A program made the translations under genes and the position numbers. Of a stretch of 64,000 nt of DNA, positions 35,155 through 44,862 are shown one piece after another. Below the pieces are notes generated by a model. It was not told the origin of the DNA, searched no databases, and saw only the letters and a program-made list of their open reading frames with translations. The stretch comes from Polaribacter ponticola (GTDB lineage: Bacteria; Bacteroidota; Bacteroidia; Flavobacteriales; Flavobacteriaceae). Positions within the stretch are counted from its first letter, which is position 1; every line of letters starts with the position of its first letter. Location: assembly GCF_026191475.2 (NCBI RefSeq), contig NZ_JAOSLC020000003.1, positions 1,581,001-1,645,000 of the forward strand, given 5' to 3'.

Positions 35155-35601
35155 ATGAAAGTTCAAAAAGTAATATACTCTATAGCAATAGCTTGCTTTA
35201 TCTTAACAGGATGTAAAACCGAAGTGAAAAAAGAAGTAAAAAAAGAAAATGTTTCTTTAGCTATTTCTGGTATGACTTGTGAAATTGGTTGTGCTAAAAC
35301 AATACAATCTAAGCTATCTAAAAAAGAAGGAGTTTTAAATGCTAAAGTTGTTTTTACAGATAGTATAGCAAACATAGAATTTGATGCAAACAAAACTTCT
35401 AAGAAAGATTTAATTGCTTTTGTAAGCGGTATTGCTGGTGGAGAATTATACAAAGCTTCTGAAACTACTAACAAAGTTAATTCTTCTAAAAAAGCAAGTT
35501 CTTGTTCTGATGCATGTAAAGAAAAATGCGACATGAAGGCAGACAAAATGGAATGCAAAAAGGATTGTGAAATGGCTTGTTCTAAAGATAAAAAAGCTTA
35601 A
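35155..35601 (+). CDS. Heavy-metal-associated (HMA) domain lipoprotein
   Basis: 148 residues. Lipoprotein signal ends FILTG before Cys20. The HMA/copper-chaperone-like fold begins LAISGMTCEIGCAKTIQSKL, where the usual C-x2-C is a C-x3-C, and continues KEGVLNAKVVFTDSIANIEFD. The C-terminal third is cysteine-rich (CSDACKEKCDMKADKMECKK then DCEMACSK), probably a second metal-binding stretch. Location is the periplasmic face of a membrane. Metal identity (copper is commonest for the family) is inferred. It is followed by a clear terminator and stands alone. Confidence 0.85.
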   Translation: MKVQKVIYSIAIACFILTGCKTEVKKEVKKENVSLAISGMTCEIGCAKTIQSKLSKKEGVLNAKVVFTDSIANIEFDANKTSKKDLIAFVSGIAGGELYKASETTNKVNSSKKASSCSDACKEKCDMKADKMECKKDCEMACSKDKKA

Positions 35602-35621
35602 ACAAAACTATTTTTTAACGT

Positions 35622-35648
35622 AAAAAGCAGGCTAACAGCCTGCTTTTT
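35622..35648. terminator. Bidirectional rho-independent terminator
   Basis: 11-bp stem AAAAAGCAGGC (35622-35632) with GCCTGCTTTTT (35638-35648), loop TAACA, lying between convergent genes. Confidence 0.9.
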
Positions 35649-35668
35649 TTATATATAAAATTCAACTA

Positions 35669-37681
35669 CTATAACCCTTTACTTTTCCAAGACCAAGTGC
35701 TAACATCTACTTTAGTTCCTGTTTTATAATCTGCAGTTGTAGAAGCATCTGCTCCATCTATCTGAACATTAGATAAATCTCCACCATCTTTCATGTCAAT
35801 ATTATCAGTATAACCTTCTAACCAAATATTTGTAATTGTACCTCCAGAAGTTTTCTTAAACTGTAATCCTGTACCACCAACAGTAGAAATTGCAGTTAAA
35901 TTTACAAACTTAGGATTCCCGTTTGCTTTATCACCTTCAAAAGCAGTTGAAAAACCTGCTACTGTATGAGAAATATACGTATTTGTTAAAGTACCATTCC
36001 AACCTTCTGTCCAATCTACAGAATCATCTTCGTTGTTTTCTAAGTACAAGTTACTTGCAGAAACTGTTCCTCCAAAAAACTCAACTCCATCATCTGCTCC
36101 ATCAATTACCGAAATATTTTCTACTGTAGTTCCAGACCCAACAGCATAAAAAGAGATTCCGTTATATTGAGACTCTGAGTTAATTTGAGCACCAGTTCCT
36201 CTAATAACCAAATATTTAATAGAACCCGAATTGTCTGCATCATTTGTTCCTCCATAAATGAAACCTCCTACTTCTGCTTCTGCATCTACTCCTGCTGTAG
36301 TAGTTGCATCTCCACAAATAGTTAATCCACCCCAATCTCCAGCATTTGCTGATGCAGAAGAAATTACTACAGGGTTAGCTTCTGTTCCTTGAATATCTAT
36401 TTTACCACCTTTTAATACAGCTATATAAACACCAGTTCCACCATTTCTAGCTTCAATTTTTGTTCCTGCAGGAATTACTAATTCTCCTCCGTCTTGAACT
36501 ATATACGAAGAATTTAACTTATAACTTACAGAAGCATCTAAAGTTACTTTTGTTGTAACTGCACCTTGTAAAACACTACTATCAAAAGATAAATTAGATT
36601 CTACCCAATCAAAATCTGAAGCATTTACTGAAGGCACTACAGTTGTATTTAATGTGTAAAAGTAGTTTCCAGAAACTGTCATTTCATCATCAGTTGCTAA
36701 TGCAACAAGGTTATAACCGTCAGAAAAAACTACGTTAGATGTTTCTCCACCATCTTTCATATCTAAATCTACATCATATCCACTTAAAGATAAGCCAGAT
36801 ATAGTTGCTCCAGATTGCAATTTAAATTGTAATGCTTTACCACCTACAGTAGATATTGCTGTAACATTATTAAATTTAGGATTTCCATTTTCTTTATCAC
36901 CTTCAAAAACAGTAGAAAAACCAGATTTAGTGTGAGAAATATAAGCAGTATTTACTGTACCATTCCATCCTTCTGTCCAATCTATAGAATCATCTTCATT
37001 GTTTTCTAAATATAAGTTAGAAACAGATACTGTACCTCCAAAAAACTCTACACCATCATCAGAACCGTTAATTACAGCTACATTATTTATACTAGTACCA
37101 GAACCAACAGCATATAAAGAAACACCGTTGTATTGAGATGTTAAACTAATTTGAGCTCCAGTTCCTTTAATTACAAGGTAGTTTATAGATCCAGAATTGT
37201 CTGTATCATTTGTACCTCCATAAATAAAACCTCCAACTTCTGCCTCTGCATCTACACCCGCTGTAGTTGTTGCATTACCACAAATTGTTAAACCTCCCCA
37301 ATCTCCTGGATTACCAGAGGCAGACGACATAACTACTGGATTAGAAGAAGTACCTTCAATATTAATTTTACCACCTCTTAAGACCGCAATATAAACACTT
37401 GTTCCTCCATTTGTTGCTTGAATTTTTGTTCCTGCAGGAATCGTTAAAGTTGCTCCAGACTCTACAATAAAAGAAGAGTTTAAGTTATAAATTGCATTTG
37501 CGTTTAAAGTAAAATCCTCCTCTAAACTACCATTCATTACACCTGCTTTAAGGTTTTCTATTACCTCAGATTGCGGCTCATCAATTATAATAGACGGCTC
37601 TTCATTTCCGCAATTAGTAAGCAATAAAGTAGCAAAAGAAAAAGCTACTACATTTAAAAATTTAAAAACTGATTTTTTCAT
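35669..37681 (-). CDS. Lipoprotein with two tandem beta-helix-like repeats
   Basis: 670 residues. Lipobox LLTN before Cys24. Two copies of a ~274-residue domain, residues 49-322 and 371-643, are strikingly similar (both contain GDWGGLTICG, TTTAGVDAEAEVGGFIYGGT, DDGVEFFGGTVS and LYLENNEDDS). The repeated turns rich in Gly/Asn/Asp (for example ITNIWLEGYTDNIDMKDGGD) suggest a right-handed parallel beta-helix. No type IX secretion C-terminal domain is seen, so it is probably a surface-exposed lipoprotein. It follows a TonB receptor gene by 129 nt on the same strand, as a likely partner. The ligand is unknown; context suggests phosphate or an organic phosphate. Confidence 0.8.
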   Translation of the reverse strand: MKKSVFKFLNVVAFSFATLLLTNCGNEEPSIIIDEPQSEVIENLKAGVMNGSLEEDFTLNANAIYNLNSSFIVESGATLTIPAGTKIQATNGGTSVYIAVLRGGKINIEGTSSNPVVMSSASGNPGDWGGLTICGNATTTAGVDAEAEVGGFIYGGTNDTDNSGSINYLVIKGTGAQISLTSQYNGVSLYAVGSGTSINNVAVINGSDDGVEFFGGTVSVSNLYLENNEDDSIDWTEGWNGTVNTAYISHTKSGFSTVFEGDKENGNPKFNNVTAISTVGGKALQFKLQSGATISGLSLSGYDVDLDMKDGGETSNVVFSDGYNLVALATDDEMTVSGNYFYTLNTTVVPSVNASDFDWVESNLSFDSSVLQGAVTTKVTLDASVSYKLNSSYIVQDGGELVIPAGTKIEARNGGTGVYIAVLKGGKIDIQGTEANPVVISSASANAGDWGGLTICGDATTTAGVDAEAEVGGFIYGGTNDADNSGSIKYLVIRGTGAQINSESQYNGISFYAVGSGTTVENISVIDGADDGVEFFGGTVSASNLYLENNEDDSVDWTEGWNGTLTNTYISHTVAGFSTAFEGDKANGNPKFVNLTAISTVGGTGLQFKKTSGGTITNIWLEGYTDNIDMKDGGDLSNVQIDGADASTTADYKTGTKVDVSTWSWKSKGL

Positions 37682-37810
37682 TTTATTTTAATATGGTTGT
37701 TAATTTTCTACAAAGAAATGGTCTTATCCTTTAGTTTTCTTTATCTAAATATTAATAGTATGTTAGGATTTATATTAATTTAGTGGTTTTGTTAAGTAAT
37801 CGTTAATTGA

Positions 37811-40561
37811 CTAAAAAGTGTATTTAAAGCTTACAGATAATTGACTTCCTTTTTTGTAAGAAAGTACAGTTTCATTAGTCACAGCACCAGTTATTATGTT
37901 TCTAACATTTTGAGTTTGTTTCACATCTGGATTTAATAAATTACGCCCTACAAGTTTAACTTGTAAATTATCTGTTAAATCTTTACTCATTACTAAATCT
38001 AATGTTACAAAACCTTTTTCTATAATCTCATCGTTATATTCTGTAGCTCTATTTACATAACCCTCTGCTCCTCCTAAAGAATATATTTTATCTGAAGAAT
38101 AATTACCAGTTAACGTAGCTACAAATTCTTTCTCCTTTTTATTTCCATAACTTAAAGAACCATTTACAATTAAATCTGACGCTCCCTGTAAACTAGATTC
38201 TGTAATATCTTTATATTGAAAGTTTTCAAACAAATCTTGATTTAACCACATTTTAGTAATGTTTGCTGTCATATTTAAAACTCCTTGGTCATCAGTGTTT
38301 TTAATTAAATCTGTTTTAGCTTCTACTTCAAAACCATAAACAGTTGCTTTTTCTCCTGTATTAGCATAAAAAAAGTAACCAGAAGAACCTCTTGTTAATG
38401 CTAAGTTTATAGGATTATTAATTTGTTTATAAAAAGCAGTTGCAGAAAATAGTTGGCCTCTTTGGGGAAACATTTCATATTTTAAATCTAAATTATAAAT
38501 TTCAGATTTTTCTAGATCTGGATTTCCTTTTGTTACACGACCTGTAGGAGAAACATACTCAAATGGAGCCAATTCTTTAAATTCTGGTAAAGTTTGTGTA
38601 ATACTAGAAGCAAAACGCAAATATTTATTTTCCGCTAACTCATACTTTAAGTTTACACTTGGATATATACTTTGGTATGTTTTATTTAAAGAACCTGTTC
38701 TACCAACATAATTTCCAACATCCCAAATAACGTTTATATCGTCTTTTTCGAAACGCAGACCTAAATTACCAGATAACTTTTTATCTAATTTAAAGTCAAA
38801 ATTTACATAAGTTGCTAAAAAATTTAAATCAGCCTCATATCTATCTGCTGGTTGTAACGTTAATTTTAAACCGTTATTAAAACCATTTGAAGTAAAAGTG
38901 GTTGAGATTTGATCTATAGAAGGTGCTGTAAAATCTTTAGCTTTTACACCAACAAATACAGACTTAAACGTTCGTTCTTTATATCTATAATTAAGACCAT
39001 AGTTTAATGAATAAGGTTTGTTATCATCTTCGTCTTTTAGTCCTAAAGCCCATTTATTTTCTACAAATGCGTTGTACTCTGTGTCTTGGATTTTTTGACT
39101 AGATTTTCTTTGTTGAAAATCGCCAACATGTGCGTACTGAATTTCTGGTGAAGTAGTAATATCTAATATATTAACTTCATTTCTAATTCTATTTGGTTCT
39201 TCTGCTAAAACAAAATTATAACCACCTGCCCAATTTAAAGTGTTATTTTCATTCCATTTATGCTCACCTAAAAGCTGGTTGATAAACAATGTTGTTTGTT
39301 TAAAGTTTTGATCTCTTACAAAAGCTCCGTCTTCTTGTGGATCTTGATCAAACACATAACCTAGTCCATTTCTACCTTGTTCATATAAAATATCCGACCC
39401 TTTATTTACAAATAAAGTATTGTATTTAATTTTATTAGTATCATTTAAAGCTAAACCTACATTTATGTAACCAGTAGTATTTGAGTTTGAACCATATTGT
39501 GTAGCATCTGTAAAACTTGTGTTTAAAATATTTAATCTATAAGAATTAAATACTCCTTCTGTAAACTCAAAAGATTTAGAATGAGAACCTGTTAAGAAAA
39601 GTGAAACATCTTTTCCAAAAATTTCATATTTTTTTCCAAGAGAGAAAGAACCACTAAAATTTATTGGGTTTGACAAAGATTCTGTATCCCAACCTTGATA
39701 TGTAATTGCATTTTGTAATGCATATTTTTTTGAATGAAACCCTAAAGTAACATCATTACTAATTACTGTTCTTCTAAAATTATTTGCAACATCTAAAACA
39801 TTAGTATTAGATCCCCCAGAAATAGACACTGATAATAATTTTTTAGAATATTCTTTAGAATTTACATCTACATTACCAGAACCTTGATCTGCATAATTAT
39901 TAGTTACGTACGTTTTACTAATTCCAACATTTTCTATAATGTTGGTAGAAAACAAGTCTAAATTAATGTTTTTATTATTTACATCATCAGAAGGTATAGG
40001 TAAACCATTCATAGTTGTAGACAAATATCTATCTCCTAAACCTCTAATATAAATATTACCAGAACCTTCACTTTTAGTAACTCCAGATATTTTTGTAGTA
40101 GCACCAGAAGCGTCTGAAACACCAATTTTAGACAATGTTTGCGCTCCAATACTCTCTTTTATAATTACTGCTTTCTTTTGTTCTACTAAAAGTGCCGTAG
40201 CAGATTCTCTATTAGCCTTAGATTTTACAACTATTTCATCTAAAGAAACACCTTCTTCTGCAGACATTATTTGATTAATAGTTAAAGTTTCTCCTTCCTT
40301 AATAGAAAAAGGTTTTTCAATTGTTTTATATCCTAAAAAACTAAAAACTACAATATGATTTCCTGCTGGCACTTTAATCTCGTATTTTCCATCAAAATCT
40401 GTAGTTGTTCCAATATTAGTACCCTTAACAAGAACATTTGCAAAAGGTAAAGACTCATTATCTACTTCTTTATCGGTTAATAATCCCTTAAGAGTGGCGC
40501 TACTTTGAGCTGTTAAAATATGACTTGATATTAATAAGACAATAAATAAAATTTTCTTCAT
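37811..40561 (-). CDS. TonB-dependent receptor with carboxypeptidase-like N-terminal domain
   Basis: 916 residues. Signal peptide MKKILFIVLLISSHILTAQS; carboxypeptidase regulatory-like domain with DGKYEIKVPAGNHIVVFSFLGYKT; TonB-box/plug region (SLDEIVVKSKANRES, GVTKSEGSGNIYIRGLGDRYLSTTMNGLPIPS) and a barrel ending LSVSFKYTF with C-terminal Phe. It is immediately upstream of the duplicated beta-helix lipoprotein and divergent from an OprP-like porin and Pit-type transporter. That neighbourhood suggests high-affinity import connected with phosphate, but the ligand is inferred only from neighbours. Confidence 0.92.
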   Translation of the reverse strand: MKKILFIVLLISSHILTAQSSATLKGLLTDKEVDNESLPFANVLVKGTNIGTTTDFDGKYEIKVPAGNHIVVFSFLGYKTIEKPFSIKEGETLTINQIMSAEEGVSLDEIVVKSKANRESATALLVEQKKAVIIKESIGAQTLSKIGVSDASGATTKISGVTKSEGSGNIYIRGLGDRYLSTTMNGLPIPSDDVNNKNINLDLFSTNIIENVGISKTYVTNNYADQGSGNVDVNSKEYSKKLLSVSISGGSNTNVLDVANNFRRTVISNDVTLGFHSKKYALQNAITYQGWDTESLSNPINFSGSFSLGKKYEIFGKDVSLFLTGSHSKSFEFTEGVFNSYRLNILNTSFTDATQYGSNSNTTGYINVGLALNDTNKIKYNTLFVNKGSDILYEQGRNGLGYVFDQDPQEDGAFVRDQNFKQTTLFINQLLGEHKWNENNTLNWAGGYNFVLAEEPNRIRNEVNILDITTSPEIQYAHVGDFQQRKSSQKIQDTEYNAFVENKWALGLKDEDDNKPYSLNYGLNYRYKERTFKSVFVGVKAKDFTAPSIDQISTTFTSNGFNNGLKLTLQPADRYEADLNFLATYVNFDFKLDKKLSGNLGLRFEKDDINVIWDVGNYVGRTGSLNKTYQSIYPSVNLKYELAENKYLRFASSITQTLPEFKELAPFEYVSPTGRVTKGNPDLEKSEIYNLDLKYEMFPQRGQLFSATAFYKQINNPINLALTRGSSGYFFYANTGEKATVYGFEVEAKTDLIKNTDDQGVLNMTANITKMWLNQDLFENFQYKDITESSLQGASDLIVNGSLSYGNKKEKEFVATLTGNYSSDKIYSLGGAEGYVNRATEYNDEIIEKGFVTLDLVMSKDLTDNLQVKLVGRNLLNPDVKQTQNVRNIITGAVTNETVLSYKKGSQLSVSFKYTF

Positions 40562-40896
40562 TTTAGTGTATAATTTACACTTGCAAAAGTCTACTAGAAT
40601 TGTAAAGCTTATGTTATTTGTAAATTAAAAATACATTACAGAATTATTAATTAAAAGTTAAATCGAAAAATTAGTTAACTTTTTTTAATTTTAAAAACAC
40701 ATTAATTTTAAGTTTCAATTGCATATTTGTAAGACTCTTTAGAGAATCTTAAGTCATCATAAATTAATTAGTTTTTGTCGACTATTTTATATGACGAACT
40801 GCCTTTAGCTAAGGCAGTTTTTTTTATTTTTTAATCTACGGTTAACATTTAATTAACATAACTATCAGTTCTTTGCAGCGACAAAAACTAATAATT
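40562..40896. other. 335-bp divergent intergenic region with an orphan terminator
   Basis: The only gene-free stretch over 300 bp. It separates the TonB receptor (leftward) from the phosphate porin (rightward). It contains a stem-loop at 40731-40750 (AAGAcTCT/AGAgATCTT type, one mismatch) and the plus-strand terminator at 40797-40828, with no upstream plus-strand gene. Promoter-like CATATTTG precedes the first stem. No reading frame of note. Confidence 0.6.
40797..40828 (+). terminator. Orphan rho-independent terminator upstream of the phosphate porin
   Basis: Stem AACTGCCTT (40797-40805) with AAGGCAGTT (40811-40819), loop TAGCT, followed by eight Ts and ATTTTTT. No plus-strand gene precedes it, so it ends either a small RNA or an attenuated leader of the porin transcript. 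Confidence 0.75.
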
Positions 40897-42105
40897 ATGA
40901 AATTATCTTTGCTGCAAAAAGTAGTAACAGTAATCTGCATCTGTGTTTTATTTAATACAAATGCACAAGAAAGTAATGCTCCTAAATTTGGGAAAGGACT
41001 TTTTAATCTTGTTGGAAAAGACAATACCTTTTCTATGAATATTAGTGCTAGAATGCAATTTCTAGGAACTACACAATGGGAAGCTAGCAGTGGTCTTTCT
41101 AACCCAGAATCTAACATGCTTGTTAGAAGAGCTCGTTTAAAGTTTAGTGGTTTTGCTTACTCTCCTAAATTAAAATATAAATTAGAATTAGGTTTATCTA
41201 ATAGAGATATAGGGAAAGCATCTTCATTTACTAATGAAGCACCTAAATATATTTTAGATGCAGTTGTAAAATGGAATTTTTCTGGAAACTGGGTTCTTTG
41301 GTTTGGTCAAACAAAATTACCAGGAAACAGAGAACGTGTAATTTCATCAGCAAATCTACAACAAGTAGATCGTTCTTTATTAAATAGTAGATTTAATATT
41401 GATCGTGATATGGGTATTCAATTAAGGCATAAATTTAATCTTTCTGATAACTTTTTAGTTAAAGAAGCTTTTTCTATTGCACAAGGTGAAGGAAGAAATG
41501 TTACTACAGGAAACTTAGGTGGTCATCAATATACAGCCAGAGTTGAGTTTTTACCTTTCGGAGACTTTGCAAGTAAAGGAGATTATAAAGGAAGTGATTT
41601 AAAGTTTGAAGAAAAACCAAAATTAGCTCTTGGTTTTACATATGACTTTAATAACGATGCTGTAAAAAACAGATCTAATCAAGGTTCTTATATGGCAAAT
41701 GATATTGGTTTCTATTCAACAAATATCTCAACCGTATTTATAGATGCTATGTATAAACACAAAGGTTTTTCTTTAATGGCAGAATATTCAAATAGAGATG
41801 CTAAAGATGCATTAGCAAAAAACTCAGACGGAAGTTTAACAGGAGACGAAGTACAAGTTGGTAATGGTTTAAACTTACAAACAGGATATATGCTTTCTAA
41901 AACAGTTGAATTATCTGGTCGTTACACTAATATCTCGTTAGACAAAAATATAACGGGTAAAGGAGCAGAAAATCAATATACTTTAGGTTTATCTAAATAC
42001 ATTGTAGGTCATAAATTAAAAGTACAAACCGATTTAAGCTATACAGACATTGGGTTTACAACAAACCAATTAATGTATAGATTACAAGTAGATATTCATT
42101 TTTAA
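40897..42105 (+). CDS. OprO/OprP-like phosphate-selective porin
   Basis: 402 residues from the ATG at 40897 (MKLSLLQKVVTVICICVLFNTNAQ, a signal peptide); an in-frame start 8 codons earlier is rejected for lack of signal features. The mature protein is an outer-membrane barrel of the OprP type: FGKGLFNLVGKDNTFSMNIS, LKYKLELGLSNRDIGK, VVKWNFSGNWVLWFGQTKLPG and NRERVISSANLQQVDRSLLN. It ends YRLQVDIHF with terminal Phe. The gene is followed 69 nt later by the Pit-type transporter, giving passage of phosphate across both membranes. Confidence 0.88.
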   Translation: MKLSLLQKVVTVICICVLFNTNAQESNAPKFGKGLFNLVGKDNTFSMNISARMQFLGTTQWEASSGLSNPESNMLVRRARLKFSGFAYSPKLKYKLELGLSNRDIGKASSFTNEAPKYILDAVVKWNFSGNWVLWFGQTKLPGNRERVISSANLQQVDRSLLNSRFNIDRDMGIQLRHKFNLSDNFLVKEAFSIAQGEGRNVTTGNLGGHQYTARVEFLPFGDFASKGDYKGSDLKFEEKPKLALGFTYDFNNDAVKNRSNQGSYMANDIGFYSTNISTVFIDAMYKHKGFSLMAEYSNRDAKDALAKNSDGSLTGDEVQVGNGLNLQTGYMLSKTVELSGRYTNISLDKNITGKGAENQYTLGLSKYIVGHKLKVQTDLSYTDIGFTTNQLMYRLQVDIHF

Positions 42106-42174
42106 AACATAACATTTACATAACATATTAGCAAAAAACTCTTTTGATATTTGCAAAAAATTTAAAATAAAATT

Positions 42175-44445
42175 ATGGATAATATTTATTTATTAATGTT
42201 AATCGCTATTATAGTATTAGCTGTAGCCGACATTATTGTTGGTGTAAGTAACGATGCTATTAACTTTTTAAATTCTGCGATAGGATCTAAAGCAATTTCT
42301 TTACGAACTATTATGATAGTAGCTAGTTTAGGTATATTTATTGGTGCTGTTTTTTCTAGTGGAATGATGGAAGTTGCAAGAAAAGGTATTTTTGTTCCTG
42401 CTCAATTTCAGTTTGGAGAAATAATGCTCATCTTTATGGCGGTAATGATTACCGATATTTTGCTGTTAGACTTCTTTAACACATTAGGTATGCCAACATC
42501 TACAACTGTTTCTATTGTTTTTAATCTATTAGGAGCTGCAGTTGTAATGTCTTTAATTAAAATTAGTCATTCAGAAACTGAAACTTTATCAGACTTAACA
42601 AACTATATTAATACTGCTAAAGCAATTGAAATTATATCAGGTATTTTACTTTCTGTTGTAATTGCATTCTCTGTAGGGGCCTTTGTTCAATGGATATCAA
42701 GAGTACTATTTACTTTTAATTATGAGAAAAGAGTTAAGAACTTTGGTGTTATATTTGGTGGTGTTGCATTAACAGCCATTACTTATTTTATCTTTTTAAA
42801 AGGATTAAAAGGAACTCCTTACTATAAAGAATTAAAAAGTGTTTTAGTAGGTAATGAAATTTATATAATTGCTATTAGTTTTGCTTTTTGGGTTTTATTC
42901 TCTTTTATTTTTGAAAAACTAACTAAAAAAACAGTTTTACTTGTTGTTATAGCAGTAGGTACTTTTGGGTTAGCTTTAGCTTTTTCTGGTAATGATTTGG
43001 TTAACTTCATTGGAGTACCAATGGCAGCTTATCACTCATACGAAGCATGGGTAGCTGGTGGTATGGATGCTACAATGTCTATGGCTGTTTTAGAGAAAAA
43101 AGTACCAGCAGAACCTGTTTTATTATTTATTGCAGGTACAATAATGGTATTAACATTATGGTTTTCTAAAAAAGCAAAAACAGTTGCTGAAACAGAAATT
43201 AGTCTTTCTCGTCAAGGAGAAACTCATGAAAAATTTGAACCTAACAATATTTCTAGATCAATAGTAAAAGGTACAACAAGATTATCTAGTTATTTTTCTG
43301 CAATTTTACCAAGTTCTTTAAGCAACACTATTGGTAAAAGTTTTGAAAAACCAAACTTTACAATGAGTAAAGATCAAAGTATAGAGGCTCCTGCATTTGA
43401 TATGATTCGTGCTTCTGTAAATTTAATGGTTGCAGGTGTATTAATTGCTATTGCAACATCAATGAAACTTCCTTTATCTACAACTTATGTAACTTTTATG
43501 GTAGCAATGGGTACTTCTTTAGCAGATAAAGCTTGGGGTAGAGAAAGTGCAGTTTATAGAGTTGCTGGTGTATTAAATGTTATTGGTGGATGGTTTGGAA
43601 CTGCTATTGGTGCATTTATTGCTGCTGGTATTGTTGTTTTCTTAATTAGCTTTAACCCTAGAGTTATCATTCCTATATTACTTTTATTAACGGTAATTTT
43701 ATTATACAGAAACTATAAATCTCACAAAAACAAATCTACAAAAGCTAATGATGAAGATAGTTTAAGTGAAGCAGAAAGTAGTTCTGTACAAGGTGTAATT
43801 CATGAAAGTGCTAAAAACATTTCTAAAGTAGTAAAACGTACAAATAATATCTACTCTAATTCAATTTCTGGTTTAGCTAAAGAGAAATTACCTTTATTAA
43901 AAAAGAGTAAAACTCAAGTTGTTAAATTAACAGATGAAATTGATGATTTAAGAGACAATATTACTTATTTCATTAAAAACTTAGATGCATCTAGTTTAGA
44001 AGCAAGTGGTTTTTACATTAATATATTAGGTCATATACAAGACATGTCTCAATCTCTTGAGTATATTTCTAAGATTAGTTATAAGCATATTAACAATAAT
44101 CATAAAAATTTAAAATCTACTCAAATAAATGAACTTTTAGAAGTAGATGGTAAATTGGAAATTTTATTTAAGAATATTGAAAAAGCATTTAAATCTGAAT
44201 CTTTTGAAGAAATAGGTGTAATCTTAAATGATAAAAATGCCGTTTATGAATTGGTAAATGAAAAAATTGCTAAACAAATAGAAAGAACTAGAACAGAAGA
44301 ATCTAGTCCAAAAAATACAACTTTGTATTTTGGAATTCTAATTGAAACTAAAGATTTATTAGATGCAACTATGAGTTTATTAGAAGAGTATCACAAATCT
44401 TTTGATGGGTCTGTAGAACCTGCAACTATTAGTACTCCTGAATAA
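42175..44445 (+). CDS. pit: Inorganic phosphate transporter (Pit family) fused to a PhoU-like domain
   Basis: 756 residues. The N-terminal ~520 residues form the transporter, with the duplicated Pit/PHO4 signature (IIVGVSNDAINFLNSAIGSK and GVPMAAYHSYEAW; MPTSTTVSIVFNLLGAAVV and LPLSTTYVTFMVAMGTSLAD). An extended cytoplasmic tail (about 545-745) is helical and rich in charged residues (KSKTQVVKLTDEIDDLRDN, IYVNILGHI-type segment), consistent with a PhoU-like regulatory domain. The fusion would couple uptake to sensing. It lies downstream of the OprP-like porin and ends at a strong terminator. Confidence 0.9.
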   Translation: MDNIYLLMLIAIIVLAVADIIVGVSNDAINFLNSAIGSKAISLRTIMIVASLGIFIGAVFSSGMMEVARKGIFVPAQFQFGEIMLIFMAVMITDILLLDFFNTLGMPTSTTVSIVFNLLGAAVVMSLIKISHSETETLSDLTNYINTAKAIEIISGILLSVVIAFSVGAFVQWISRVLFTFNYEKRVKNFGVIFGGVALTAITYFIFLKGLKGTPYYKELKSVLVGNEIYIIAISFAFWVLFSFIFEKLTKKTVLLVVIAVGTFGLALAFSGNDLVNFIGVPMAAYHSYEAWVAGGMDATMSMAVLEKKVPAEPVLLFIAGTIMVLTLWFSKKAKTVAETEISLSRQGETHEKFEPNNISRSIVKGTTRLSSYFSAILPSSLSNTIGKSFEKPNFTMSKDQSIEAPAFDMIRASVNLMVAGVLIAIATSMKLPLSTTYVTFMVAMGTSLADKAWGRESAVYRVAGVLNVIGGWFGTAIGAFIAAGIVVFLISFNPRVIIPILLLLTVILLYRNYKSHKNKSTKANDEDSLSEAESSSVQGVIHESAKNISKVVKRTNNIYSNSISGLAKEKLPLLKKSKTQVVKLTDEIDDLRDNITYFIKNLDASSLEASGFYINILGHIQDMSQSLEYISKISYKHINNNHKNLKSTQINELLEVDGKLEILFKNIEKAFKSESFEEIGVILNDKNAVYELVNEKIAKQIERTRTEESSPKNTTLYFGILIETKDLLDATMSLLEEYHKSFDGSVEPATISTPE

Positions 44446-44465
44446 ACAACAAGAGTAATAACTTT

Positions 44466-44497
44466 AAAAAAACCATGAATTATTTCATGGTTTTTTT
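44466..44497. terminator. Bidirectional rho-independent terminator
   Basis: Perfect 14-bp stem (AAAAAAACCATGAA with TTCATGGTTTTTTT) around TTAT, located between the convergent pit and zinc-ribbon genes. Confidence 0.9.
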
Positions 44498-44508
44498 TAT
44501 GCTTAAAA

Positions 44509-44862
44509 TTAACTATCTCTTTTTATCAATAAAAAAGTTTCATTTTCCAAAGCCAAATACCCTTCATCATAAATATAAAAATAAGTGTTTCCTGTTTTTG
44601 TTTTATATATTGATGTAAAGAACTGAAAATCGAAACCTTTATCATATAACCTAGTTCTTGTTACCTTGGTTTTACCAGAAATATTTAATTCGGATAAAAT
44701 TTTATGATTTTTTCGCAAGCGATTGTTAATGTTTCTTATTAAGTTTTTACTGTCTTTATTTACTTTATTATTGTAAGAATTTCTACAATAGTCAGAACAA
44801 AATTTCTTGTCTACTCTACCTTTAACTATCTCACCACATTCTAAACACTCTTTATTTTCCAT
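44509..44862 (-). CDS. DUF2116-like zinc-ribbon protein
   Basis: About 117 residues from the ATG at 44862 (MENKECLECGEIVKGRVDKK); an upstream in-frame start is six codons earlier and unlikely. The N-terminal C-x2-C...C-x3-C (CLECGEIVKGRVDKKFCSDYC) is a zinc ribbon followed by a basic helical region RNSYNNKVNKDSKNLIRNINNRLR. The remaining 60 residues are beta-rich and unassigned. Probably nucleic-acid- or protein-binding; the role is unknown. It is divergent from ssb2. Confidence 0.8.
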   Translation of the reverse strand: MENKECLECGEIVKGRVDKKFCSDYCRNSYNNKVNKDSKNLIRNINNRLRKNHKILSELNISGKTKVTRTRLYDKGFDFQFFTSIYKTKTGNTYFYIYDEGYLALENETFLLIKRDS

